A stretch of 6,916 nucleotides of DNA from Clostridia bacterium (GCA_017628935.1 JAGBYC010000252.1:1-6916), one strand, 5' to 3'. Positions 1-6,162 are shown, counted from the first letter of the stretch. Made by a program: numbers and translations. The notes: generated from the letters alone by a model not told the origin.

Positions 1-140
1 AAAGGACGCGTTGCGTAGTAAATCATAAGCGCCGTTTCGCATATTACAACTAAAACAAGCGCCGCTATATATAAATAAAGATATTTAATTCTACGCGTAT
101 TTTCTTTTAAATAGGTTTCTTCACTATATAAATTAACCAT
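1..140 (-). CDS. Membrane protein, N-terminal fragment, runs off the window
   Basis: The reading frame starts at an ATG (138-140) and stays open to base 1, giving 46 complete codons. An AAGGA Shine-Dalgarno site (complement of 149-153) lies 8 bases upstream, which makes this the best-supported start among the small genes here. The visible protein begins MVNLYSEETYLKENTRR, a polar and basic stretch, followed by a hydrophobic helix at about residues 19-42. This suggests an N-in membrane anchor. The start codon lies inside the end of the preceding gene: ATG and the upstream TAA overlap in an 8-base ATGGTTAA arrangement, so the two are probably translationally coupled. It is the fifth gene of the signal-peptidase operon. 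I do not recognise the family, and too little is present to assign a function. Confidence 0.75.
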   Translation of the reverse strand, partial: MVNLYSEETYLKENTRRIKYLYLYIAALVLVVICETALMIYYATRP

Positions 141-546
141 TATTTACGTCCTTTTTATAATCTGTTTTAACGTATTCGTACCCAGATGGAGTTTTTAAAT
201 AAAGTTCGTATCTATCACCAAACTCTTTAAAATAATAATTTGGGTTTTGTTTTACCCTATATAACTTACCGTCACTACCGTCAACCGATAATTGACTTTT
301 ACCCTTTTCTATTTTAGTAGCAGTTTTTACCGTTGACGCTGCTAATTTAGTAGGCTTTTCGATAGGAAAAATAAACCTAAAAATTGAATACAATAGCGTA
401 GTAATTACAACTATATGCGTTACTGCAAACGCTACACTACCATAGGTAACGTCTATTTTACATAAAAATAATATAAAATACAATAAATACGCTAATATAA
501 TTACTAAAAAATTTAATTTTTTAAATAAAAATTTAATAAACTTCAT
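133..546 (-). CDS. Small membrane protein with two predicted helices and a soluble tail
   Basis: I do not recognise the family of this 137-residue protein. A short basic N terminus (MKFIKFLFKK) is followed by two hydrophobic segments at about residues 12-29 and 37-60, then a polar tail of about 75 residues rich in Lys, Tyr and Asp. The tail contains YRVKQNPNYYFKEFGDRYEL and YEYVKTDYKK, which look like short beta strands. Basic residues before helix 1 suggest a hairpin with both ends in the cytoplasm (inference). Start choice is uncertain: an in-frame TTG at 553-555 adds three residues and overlaps the lepB stop. I prefer the ATG at 544-546, one base after that stop. Neither start has a good ribosome site, so translation probably depends on coupling to lepB. 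Its position suggests an envelope role, but no function can be named. Confidence 0.8.
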   Translation of the reverse strand: MKFIKFLFKKLNFLVIILAYLLYFILFLCKIDVTYGSVAFAVTHIVVITTLLYSIFRFIFPIEKPTKLAASTVKTATKIEKGKSQLSVDGSDGKLYRVKQNPNYYFKEFGDRYELYLKTPSGYEYVKTDYKKDVNNG

Positions 547-547
547 T

Positions 548-1189
548 TTAGCCAAATAATTTTGTGGTTATATCTTTATTTTCAATCCAAAACTGATGAA
601 CAACGCCTATAATTTGACTTTCACTTACAAGACCAACGTAATTAGGTGCCGTTGTGTCAGGGTTTTCTTCGCCATATTCAGTGTAAATAGTTCTACTATC
701 TTGGCTAGACTCACGGTTATCGCCAAGCACGAAATACTGCCCTTTACCAATAACGGTTTTAGGAATATCGTTACAAAGAAAATACTCAATGTAAGTGCCA
801 GCAGACGGATTTTTTAAGTAAGATTCTTTAATTTTAAACTTCTTATATTCGCCGTTTTCAAACCTTTCAACGTAAATAACGCCGTTTTCTGTATAAATTG
901 TGTCACCTTCAATACCTATAACGCGTTTAATATAATCGTCGTTATCGTTTTGCTTAAACACAATTACGTCGCCACGCTCAACGGTAGCAAGTTTATCTAA
1001 AATTAAAACGTCGCCGTCGTTAATAGTATTAGTCATTGATTGTTGACTAACGCTAACGGTAGCAATCCAAAAATTAGACACGAAGAATAAAAAACCGATT
1101 AAAATTAAGCAAATAAAGCCTAAAACTATATCAAAAATAAAATCGCGTTTAGAATATTCAGTTTTATCTTTAAATAATTTTAAAAACAT
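548..1189 (-). CDS. lepB: Type I signal peptidase (leader peptidase)
   Basis: This membrane serine protease removes signal peptides from exported preproteins on the outer face of the cytoplasmic membrane, using a Ser-Lys dyad. The 213-residue protein has a charged cytoplasmic N terminus (1-16), one transmembrane helix at about 17-39, and then the catalytic domain. Box B contains Ser51 in VSQQSMTNT. Box D contains Lys88 in DYIKRVIGIEGD. Box E is intact as GDNRESSQDSR at 156-166. Length and single-anchor layout fit Gram-positive SipS-like enzymes. One oddity is that box B reads SMTNT where the family usually has SMxPT, so the Pro is Asn. The start ATG overlaps the DUF951 stop as TAATG, and the next gene begins one base after this stop. 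Identity is secure from the two catalytic residues plus box E. Confidence 0.96.
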   Translation of the reverse strand: MFLKLFKDKTEYSKRDFIFDIVLGFICLILIGFLFFVSNFWIATVSVSQQSMTNTINDGDVLILDKLATVERGDVIVFKQNDNDDYIKRVIGIEGDTIYTENGVIYVERFENGEYKKFKIKESYLKNPSAGTYIEYFLCNDIPKTVIGKGQYFVLGDNRESSQDSRTIYTEYGEENPDTTAPNYVGLVSESQIIGVVHQFWIENKDITTKLFG

Positions 1190-1371
1190 TATTTCCCCAC
1201 TACGCTTTTAATTCGCTTTTCTAAATCGGTAGGAGTAAGCATTACTATTCTACCACACTTTTCGCATTTAATTTTAAAGTCGGCACCCGTTCTAACAACG
1301 CTCCAAACGTTTCCACCACAAGGGTGCGCTTTTTTTGTAATAATTTTATCGTTTAAGTTTAAGTTTATCAT
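1189..1371 (-). CDS. DUF951 small zinc-type protein
   Basis: This 60-residue protein matches the DUF951 family of short Firmicutes proteins. The recognisable signature is KKAHPCGGNVWSVVRTGAD (residues 13-31) followed by KCEKCGR (35-41) and a short basic tail. Cys18, Cys36 and Cys39, perhaps with His16, could hold a metal ion. This is inferred from spacing and not shown. The family has no established function; its compact fold and basic residues would suit nucleic acid or ribosome contacts, but that is speculation. The start overlaps the stop of the upstream gene as ATGA, and its own stop overlaps the lepB start as TAATG. No strong ribosome site is visible, so coupled translation is likely. 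Confidence 0.92.
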   Translation of the reverse strand: MINLNLNDKIITKKAHPCGGNVWSVVRTGADFKIKCEKCGRIVMLTPTDLEKRIKSVVGK

Positions 1372-3020
1372 AACACCATTACGTTATTTAAAGTAAATTT
1401 ACCAACCGACTTAAAGGTTAAAAGGTTGATATTTTGATAGTCGTCAATAGAAACGCCGTTTTCATCTTTAAATTCTTGAAAATCAATTATAACGTTTTGC
1501 CAAATTTCGCCACCAGAAAGTTGAGCGGTGTACGAATACGCCTTTTCGCCTACTAAAATTGATAAAGTTAATTTTAAAAAGTCACGCGAGTAAACGTCAA
1601 ACTTAATAAACGAATTGTCAGTAATATTAGGCACAAAATTTCTAATTGCGTAAGTTGAAAGTGAATTTATTGAAGTTACACCTTTAATATCGTTAGGGCC
1701 AACGCTTATTGCGTTTAAACTATTTTTAGTAAATACTTTTGCTAAAAGTTCGTCGTTAACTTCGTTAGAAACAAACTCAATTAAATACTTATCAGTATTA
1801 AATAAAACCTTAGGTTTTACAACGTTTGATTCGTAAACGGAATTTTTATAAAAGAATTTAGAACATACCCTAAAGCCGTTTTTATAAACTACTTCAACAA
1901 AAGCTAAAACGCTATTAAAACTGCTAACAATTTTATTTTCAAACTCTATTTCGCCACTATCTTGTAACGGCAAATAACACTTGTTCCAAACGCGCGTGTT
2001 TAAATTAACGTCATCAAAACTTGTGTACACACAAACGCTTTCAACTTCACTAGCAAGCGAATACGAAATATTATACCAAATAACGTCACCGTTAACGTCA
2101 AGGTCAAGTTGTGGGTATTCTGGTAATGCTATTTTTTCTTTTAAAACGTATTTATTTAAGAAAATATCAATAGTTTTTAAATAATTACCGTCTAAAACGT
2201 CAACCGACGACGCGCTAAAATTAAAGTGAGTTTTCTTTTGACTATCTAAGTACGAAAGCGTATCAACGGCACGTTCAACATTAAATTCAACGCTATTAGT
2301 AGTGCCTAAAAACATTACTGGACAGGTTACGTGTTTAGCGTAAGTGTGCGCGTCTACACCGGCAAGGAAACGAATTCTATTATCGTCCATTTCAATTTCC
2401 TTTTCGTCGTGCTTGTCAATACCGTTATACGAAAGCCAGCCTGCACCAAATAAGAATATTGCCGAAGAAATACGTTTGTCGACACCAGCAAGTTGCCATA
2501 ACACGTTAGCACCGTGCTTAATGCCAAGCGCAAAGATAGGCTTTTTAGGATTTTGTTTTTGTAAAAACGACACAGCGTATCTACCAACTGCCACCCATTC
2601 GTACCAGCAAGTTTCTTTAGCCGTGTTATTTATATTGTAAAAATTTTCATTACAATTTAAAAAGTTAGCGTAACTAACGTCAGCAGGATATTTGGTGTAG
2701 TTTTTTCTACCCTCAACTTCGCCTGCCAAGTCAACGTAAAGCACGTCGTAACCCTGTTTAACGTAATAATTAACTAAGTCTTCATTAATTTTATCGCTTA
2801 CGTTAGGTAAAATAAGCATAGAACCTTTCGACTTTGCTTTTTGTTTAGCGTAAAGACCGTAAATTCTAACGCGTGAAGTTGAAGTTTCTCTACCCGAAAA
2901 ATATATGTAATTGTAATCAACCATACCGATAGAAACAACGTTAACTTTACGCTCTTTAAGTGGCAAAGCGTCGTTAAAATCTGCCCATAACGATATAGGA
3001 GTTAAAATTTCATTAGTCAT
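1368..3020 (-). CDS. Alpha/beta-hydrolase-fold protein lacking the catalytic serine, with C-terminal beta-sandwich region
   Basis: This 550-residue protein has no signal peptide or membrane helix, so it is probably cytoplasmic. Residues about 50-295 read as an alpha/beta hydrolase: strand GSMLILPN (66-73), strand YDVLYVDLAG (91-100), helix AVGRYAVSFLQ (144-154), a nucleophile-elbow-like IFALGIKHGANVLW (162-175), then VDKRISSAIFLFGAGW and a late strand CPVMFLGTTNS (233-243). The layout resembles acetyl-xylan-esterase or dienelactone-hydrolase relatives. The elbow is G-I-K-H-G, with Lys168 where the nucleophile Ser or Cys should be. The usual Asp after the late strand and the usual His also appear absent, so I expect no classical hydrolase activity. 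Residues about 300-395 and 400-550 look beta-rich; the last part (IWQNVIIDFQEF, then LLTFKSVGKFTLNN) resembles CBM11/CIA30-type sandwiches. The ATG has an AAGG site six bases upstream. It is the first gene of the signal-peptidase operon. Function unknown. Confidence 0.85.
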   Translation of the reverse strand: MTNEILTPISLWADFNDALPLKERKVNVVSIGMVDYNYIYFSGRETSTSRVRIYGLYAKQKAKSKGSMLILPNVSDKINEDLVNYYVKQGYDVLYVDLAGEVEGRKNYTKYPADVSYANFLNCNENFYNINNTAKETCWYEWVAVGRYAVSFLQKQNPKKPIFALGIKHGANVLWQLAGVDKRISSAIFLFGAGWLSYNGIDKHDEKEIEMDDNRIRFLAGVDAHTYAKHVTCPVMFLGTTNSVEFNVERAVDTLSYLDSQKKTHFNFSASSVDVLDGNYLKTIDIFLNKYVLKEKIALPEYPQLDLDVNGDVIWYNISYSLASEVESVCVYTSFDDVNLNTRVWNKCYLPLQDSGEIEFENKIVSSFNSVLAFVEVVYKNGFRVCSKFFYKNSVYESNVVKPKVLFNTDKYLIEFVSNEVNDELLAKVFTKNSLNAISVGPNDIKGVTSINSLSTYAIRNFVPNITDNSFIKFDVYSRDFLKLTLSILVGEKAYSYTAQLSGGEIWQNVIIDFQEFKDENGVSIDDYQNINLLTFKSVGKFTLNNVMVL

Positions 3021-3052
3021 AATTAACCTTAAACTTATTACTGGTAACTTTT

Positions 3053-3058
3053 ATTATA
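3053..3058 (-). promoter_or_regulatory. Minus-strand -10 box for the signal-peptidase operon
   Basis: The minus strand reads a perfect TATAAT here, about 33 bases before the start codon at 3020. Transcription would start near 3046 with a leader of about 26 bases carrying the AAGG ribosome site. No convincing -35 hexamer lies at 16-18 bases upstream; the region around 3075-3082 reads AAGCAA-like. The promoter may therefore be weak or activator-dependent. This is the only good -10 found upstream of the five-gene minus-strand operon. Confidence 0.5.
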
Positions 3059-3080
3059 CACCTTTTTTGAAAATTTTGCT

Positions 3081-3096
3081 TGTTATTTTAATAACA
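3081..3096. repeat. Short inverted repeat overlapping the expected -35 region
   Basis: TGTTATTTTAATAACA is an inverted repeat with seven-base arms around a two-base centre. It overlaps the place where the -35 box of the minus-strand operon promoter would be, so it could be an operator for a dimeric regulator. In such AT-rich DNA a chance origin is quite possible. Confidence 0.3.
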
Positions 3097-3146
3097 TTTT
3101 TGAAATTTTTTAAAATTTTTAATCATTTACACTTGACTTGTAGTTG

Positions 3147-3181
3147 CATTTAGGGTTTTTATACAACATTTAGTGTTTTTA
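3147..3181 (+). repeat. Direct repeat, 15-base units with 20-base period
   Basis: CATTTAGGGTTTTTA (3147-3161) recurs as CATTTAGTGTTTTTA (3167-3181), differing at one base. The 20-base period is about two turns of the DNA helix, so both copies face the same side. The pair ends about 20 bases before the -35 box of the replication gene promoter (3202) and about 90 bases from the minus-strand -10 box. A pair of binding sites for a regulator of the replication gene is a reasonable guess, with no known consensus recognised. Confidence 0.45.
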
Positions 3182-3201
3182 ATTTTTTTTATAATTTATA
3201 C

Positions 3202-3230
3202 TTGATTTATTTTTAATTATATTTTAATAT
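3202..3230 (+). promoter_or_regulatory. Sigma-A-type promoter for the DnaD-family gene
   Basis: TTGATT (3202-3207) and TAATAT (3225-3230) are separated by 17 bases, close to the sigma-A consensus TTGACA/TATAAT. Transcription would start near 3237, giving a leader of about 50 bases with an AAGG ribosome site (3275-3278) eight bases before the ATG at 3287. It is the best-spaced pair on this strand of the 3021-3286 region. Confidence 0.6.
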
Positions 3231-3286
3231 ATTTGTACGCTTAAATCAATAGTATTTTTTCAAAAACAAACGATAAGGTAAAAAAT

Positions 3287-5050
3287 ATGTCATTTTGTAC
3301 GTTCTCAAAAGAATCAAACACATCAGGTAAAACGATTATTGATAACTTGTTTATTACAAATTATTTAATCGACGCGCCTGAAAACGCCGTAAAAGTATAT
3401 CTTTACGGCTTATACTTATGCCAAAATTTAAACGCCGTTGACGACGTTGATTCTTTTGCCGTTAATCTTAACTTAACCACAAGCGAAGTTATCGACTATT
3501 TTAAGTTTTGGGACGATTTTGGAATTTTATCAATCGTTTCAACTACTCCCTTTGCTGTAAAATACTATCCACTTAACGAAACAGGCTTAAAATATCGTAA
3601 ATTTAAACCTGAAAAGTACGCCGACTTTACTAAAGCAATGCAATTAGTTCTTTCAAACCGTATGATTTCAGTTAGCGAATTTAACGAATATTTTAACCTT
3701 TTAGAAAGCACTTCTATTAAACCTGAAGCGCTAATTATGATTGCTAAATATTGCGTTGACGTTAAAGGCGACGATATCGGTGTTAAATATATTTTAGCAA
3801 CTGCCAAAAACTTTATTGCCGACGGTATTACTACGCCTATTTTAGTTGAAAAGAAGTTAAGCGACTATAACGCAACCACTAAAGAAATTTACACTCTTTT
3901 CAATTTAATGAAAATAAACAAAAAACCTGAGGCAGACGAACAAAATCTTTATAAAAAATGGACCGTTGACTATGGCTACGGCTTAGAAATTTTAGAATTT
4001 ATTATTAAAAACCAAAAAGTTAAGAATTTCAAGAAGTTAGACGGTATTATTGAAGACTTATATTCAAATAAACATTTTAGCGAAGAATCAATTTCTTACC
4101 ACTTAAAACATAAAAGCGAACTTATCGACCTTACTATTTCTATTGCTAAACAACTTGGCGAAAGAGTTGAAATTTTTGAACCATACGTAAATAACTACGT
4201 TGCCGTATGGACAAGTAAGGGTTACGATGCCGACGCGTTAAACTATATTGCTAACCGTAACTTCAAAAAGCGTAAGCGTACTTTTGAAGAAATGAACGAA
4301 ACTATCAACACTTTATATCGTTTAGGTTTAGTAACTTTAACGTCAATTACCGAATATATCACTCAAAACGCTGAAAGTGAGAAGTTTATTTCGCTTTTAC
4401 TTGAAAAAATGGGCGAACATAGAAATCCTAACGAATGGGATAAAGAAAACTTATCAACATGGAGAAGTTGGAATTTCACTAACGAACTTATTTTAGAAGC
4501 AGGTAAACGTAGCGCAGGCAAACCTAACCCTATTGCTTACATAAACAGCATTTTATCTAACTGGAAAAGTAAAAATATTTACACGTTAGAAGACGTTGAG
4601 CGTGAAAGCAAAGAATTTAGTAGTAATTACGCAAATAACGTAGCCAACAATAATAAACTTACTACTGAACAACTTGTAAATAAGGTTAATGCTAAATACT
4701 TAGAATTTAAAACAAAAGAAGAATCACGCCTTAGTTTACTTAGCGAAAAATTAAGTAAATTCCCTGAATTTAAAACGGTTGAAAACGAAATTGGCAAAAC
4801 TACTTTCGATTTAGCAAAAGCAGAATACGACGGCAATTTATCGTTACAAATTAAACTTAAAAACGACCTTGAAGTTTTAAATAGAAAAAAATCAAATATC
4901 TTAGATAAAATCGGCATAAATGAAGAAAATTTAAAGCAACGTTACGTATGTAAAGAGTGTCAAGACACAGGCTACGTTAACGGTGTAAGATGTTCTTGTT
5001 TCTATGAATATTTAGAAGAATTTACAGCAGAAAATTTATCTAAACAATAA
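3287..5050 (+). CDS. DnaD-family replication initiation protein with DnaC/DnaI-like C-terminal zinc module
   Basis: This 587-residue protein is probably a replication initiation or restart factor that helps load the replicative helicase. Residues about 15-95 form a DnaD-type winged helix (VKVYLYGLYLCQ, then EVIDYFKFWDDFGILSI). Residues about 115-440 look like four successive copies of the DnaD C-terminal domain. Their core helices align as YILATAKNF (168), LDGIIEDLY (251), MNETINTLY (336) and YINSILSNW (418), each followed by a GI-T-like turn. The last matches the YxxxIxxxW signature of DnaD and DnaB. Residues about 465-580 resemble the N-terminal part of clostridial DnaC loaders: a charged helical stretch, then Cys555-x2-Cys558 with DTGYVNG and Cys569-x-Cys571. 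No Walker A or AAA+ domain follows, because the gene stops before a terminator. B. subtilis DnaD has about 230 residues, so this is large. It is transcribed alone and divergently from the signal-peptidase operon. Family is secure; exact role inferred. Confidence 0.88.
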   Translation: MSFCTFSKESNTSGKTIIDNLFITNYLIDAPENAVKVYLYGLYLCQNLNAVDDVDSFAVNLNLTTSEVIDYFKFWDDFGILSIVSTTPFAVKYYPLNETGLKYRKFKPEKYADFTKAMQLVLSNRMISVSEFNEYFNLLESTSIKPEALIMIAKYCVDVKGDDIGVKYILATAKNFIADGITTPILVEKKLSDYNATTKEIYTLFNLMKINKKPEADEQNLYKKWTVDYGYGLEILEFIIKNQKVKNFKKLDGIIEDLYSNKHFSEESISYHLKHKSELIDLTISIAKQLGERVEIFEPYVNNYVAVWTSKGYDADALNYIANRNFKKRKRTFEEMNETINTLYRLGLVTLTSITEYITQNAESEKFISLLLEKMGEHRNPNEWDKENLSTWRSWNFTNELILEAGKRSAGKPNPIAYINSILSNWKSKNIYTLEDVERESKEFSSNYANNVANNNKLTTEQLVNKVNAKYLEFKTKEESRLSLLSEKLSKFPEFKTVENEIGKTTFDLAKAEYDGNLSLQIKLKNDLEVLNRKKSNILDKIGINEENLKQRYVCKECQDTGYVNGVRCSCFYEYLEEFTAENLSKQ

Positions 5051-5052
5051 AA

Positions 5053-5080
5053 AAATTCCTTGCGACTTAGCAAGGAATTT
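5053..5080. terminator. Bidirectional rho-independent terminator between convergent genes
   Basis: AAATTCCTTGC and GCAAGGAATTT form a perfect 11-base-pair stem with a six-base loop. On the minus strand the stem runs into a seven-T tract (complement of 5049-5055), partly contributed by the stem itself. On the plus strand it is followed by TAATTTT. It begins three bases after the DnaD-family stop codon and lies six bases beyond the ppiB stop, so one hairpin can end both convergent transcripts. Confidence 0.88.
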
Positions 5081-5085
5081 TAATT

Positions 5086-5604
5086 TTAAACTTTAATAGG
5101 TTCGGCGTATTCTTCACCGAAAGTTTCAACGGTAACCGACTTCATTATTTGGTCGTCAACCGGTTTATCGTACCAGTCTACTTTAGTTTCAGCAATTTCA
5201 TCAACCACTTCAATACCCTCAATAATTTTACCAAAACTTGCGTACTGTCCGTCTAAATGCGGGCTATCTTGATGCATAATGAAAAATTGTGAACCAGCAG
5301 AGTTTGGCATCATTGAGCGCGCCATTGACAACACGCCACGAGTATGTTTTAAATCATTTTTAAAACCGTTAGAAGTCAACTCACCTTTAATGCTATAACC
5401 AGGGCCACCAGTACCTCTACCAAGTGGGTCGCCACCTTGAATCATAAACCCTTCAATTACACGGTGGAAACAAATTCCGTTATAAAAACCACGTTTTACA
5501 AGTGAAATAAAGTTGTTAACCGTATTTGGAGCGATACTTGGGTAAAGTTCAGCCTTCATAATTTTGCCGTTGTTCATTTCAATAGTAATTATAGGATTAG
5601 CCAT
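5086..5604 (-). CDS. ppiB: Cyclophilin-type peptidyl-prolyl cis-trans isomerase
   Basis: This enzyme speeds cis-trans isomerisation of Xaa-Pro bonds during protein folding. The 172-residue protein has no signal peptide, so it is the cytoplasmic form. Cyclophilin hallmarks are intact: FHRVIEGFMIQGGDP (46-60), with Arg48, Phe53 and Gln56 matching active-site Arg55, Phe60 and Gln63 of human CypA. GVLSMAR (90-96), AGSQFFI (103-109) and LDGQYASFGK (117-126) also match. The position of CypA Trp121, important for cyclosporin binding, is His116 here, as in many bacterial homologues, so low drug sensitivity is expected. The start ATG lies nine bases after the deaminase stop. Its G-rich ribosome site (AAGGGGG, complement of 5609-5615) overlaps that stop, which marks a two-gene operon. 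The gene ends at the shared terminator. Confidence 0.96.
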   Translation of the reverse strand: MANPIITIEMNNGKIMKAELYPSIAPNTVNNFISLVKRGFYNGICFHRVIEGFMIQGGDPLGRGTGGPGYSIKGELTSNGFKNDLKHTRGVLSMARSMMPNSAGSQFFIMHQDSPHLDGQYASFGKIIEGIEVVDEIAETKVDWYDKPVDDQIMKSVTVETFGEEYAEPIKV

Positions 5605-5613
5605 AATACCCCC

Positions 5614-6063
5614 TTATTCTTCCCACTTAATAATTTCTACGCCGGCCTCAGCTAAAAGTTGAAGTGAAAATTCATCTGGATAGCCGTATTTGTAAATTAC
5701 TTTTTTAATACCAGCGTTAATAATCATTTTAGTACAAATTGTACAAGGTTGATGCGTAACGTAAATAGTAGCGCCTTCAACTGAAATACCAAGTTTTGCC
5801 GCTTGACAAATAGCGTTTTGTTCTGCGTGAACGGCAAAACAAATTTCATGCCTTGTACCTGACGGAATATTTAATTTTTTACGTAAGCATTCACCCTTTT
5901 CAGCGCAACTAACAACGCCCATAGGTGCGCCGTTATAACCAGTTGCAAGAATTCTTTTATCTTTAACGATAACTGCGCCAACGTGTCTATTTTCTTGATA
6001 GCAACTTGACCAAGAGCCTACCACTTCAGCCATATCAATAAAACGTTTATCCCATTTATTCAT
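5614..6063 (-). CDS. comEB: Deoxycytidylate (dCMP) deaminase, ComEB family
   Basis: This zinc enzyme converts dCMP to dUMP, feeding thymidylate synthesis. In the 149-residue protein the zinc site is complete: His79-Ala-Glu81, with Glu81 as the proton shuttle, and Pro106-Cys107-x2-Cys110. GYNGAP (42-47) and the long insert with Cys53, Cys59, SGTRHE and Cys75 are typical of dCMP deaminases and not of tRNA or guanine deaminases, and may hold a second zinc as in phage T4 dCMP deaminase. The name ComEB comes from the B. subtilis homologue; nothing here points to competence. An AGGAGA ribosome site (complement of 6071-6076) lies seven bases before the ATG, and a good promoter is just upstream. It is first in an operon with the cyclophilin gene, a pairing with no obvious metabolic logic. 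Confidence 0.95.
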   Translation of the reverse strand: MNKWDKRFIDMAEVVGSWSSCYQENRHVGAVIVKDKRILATGYNGAPMGVVSCAEKGECLRKKLNIPSGTRHEICFAVHAEQNAICQAAKLGISVEGATIYVTHQPCTICTKMIINAGIKKVIYKYGYPDEFSLQLLAEAGVEIIKWEE

Positions 6064-6086
6064 AATATAATCTCCTTATATATACC

Positions 6087-6115
6087 ATTTTAACATATAA
6101 TATTTTATTTTGCAA
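6087..6115 (-). promoter_or_regulatory. Sigma-A-type promoter for the comEB-ppiB operon
   Basis: On the minus strand TTGCAA (6110-6115) and TAAAAT (6087-6092) are separated by exactly 17 bases. Transcription would start near 6080, giving a short leader of about 17 bases that still contains the AGGAGA ribosome site. It is divergent from the groES promoter, with about 80 bases between the two -35 boxes. Confidence 0.65.
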
Positions 6116-6146
6116 TATATTTAAAACAATCGACACGATATATTAA

Positions 6147-6162
6147 AATTTTTGCAAAAATT
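6147..6162. repeat. 16-base perfect AT-rich palindrome
   Basis: AATTTTTGCAAAAATT is a perfect palindrome between the divergent comEB and groES promoters, about 32 bases upstream of the comEB -35 box. It has no T-tract that would make it a terminator for either flanking gene. A regulator site is possible, but runs of A and T make short palindromes common here. Confidence 0.3.

Noticed and set aside
596..817. Plus-strand open frame of 73 codons
   Set aside because: It lies wholly inside lepB on the other strand, has no ribosome site and its product has no recognisable features; a shadow frame.
2344..2640. Plus-strand open frame of 98 codons opposite the hydrolase-fold gene
   Set aside because: Antisense to a well-structured reading frame, with an odd Ser/Cys/Pro-rich composition and no ribosome site or promoter.
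3133..3165. Alternative plus-strand promoter TTGACT ... TATACA
   Set aside because: The boxes are 21 bases apart, too far for a sigma-A promoter; the TTGATT/TAATAT pair at 3202-3230 is better spaced.
4627..4917. Minus-strand open frame of 96 codons opposite the DnaD-family gene
   Set aside because: Ser/Leu/Phe-rich composition typical of the reverse of Lys/Glu-rich coding sequence; it lies inside the coiled and zinc-module region.
5053..5080. Hairpin considered as a repeat or attachment site
   Set aside because: Its stem, loop, flanking T tracts and place between convergent stop codons fit an ordinary shared terminator.
5051..5604. Possible remnant of a DnaC AAA+ domain downstream of the DnaD-family gene
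   Set aside because: The plus strand after 5050 holds a terminator and then the antisense of an intact cyclophilin gene; no Walker A-like coding sequence is seen there.
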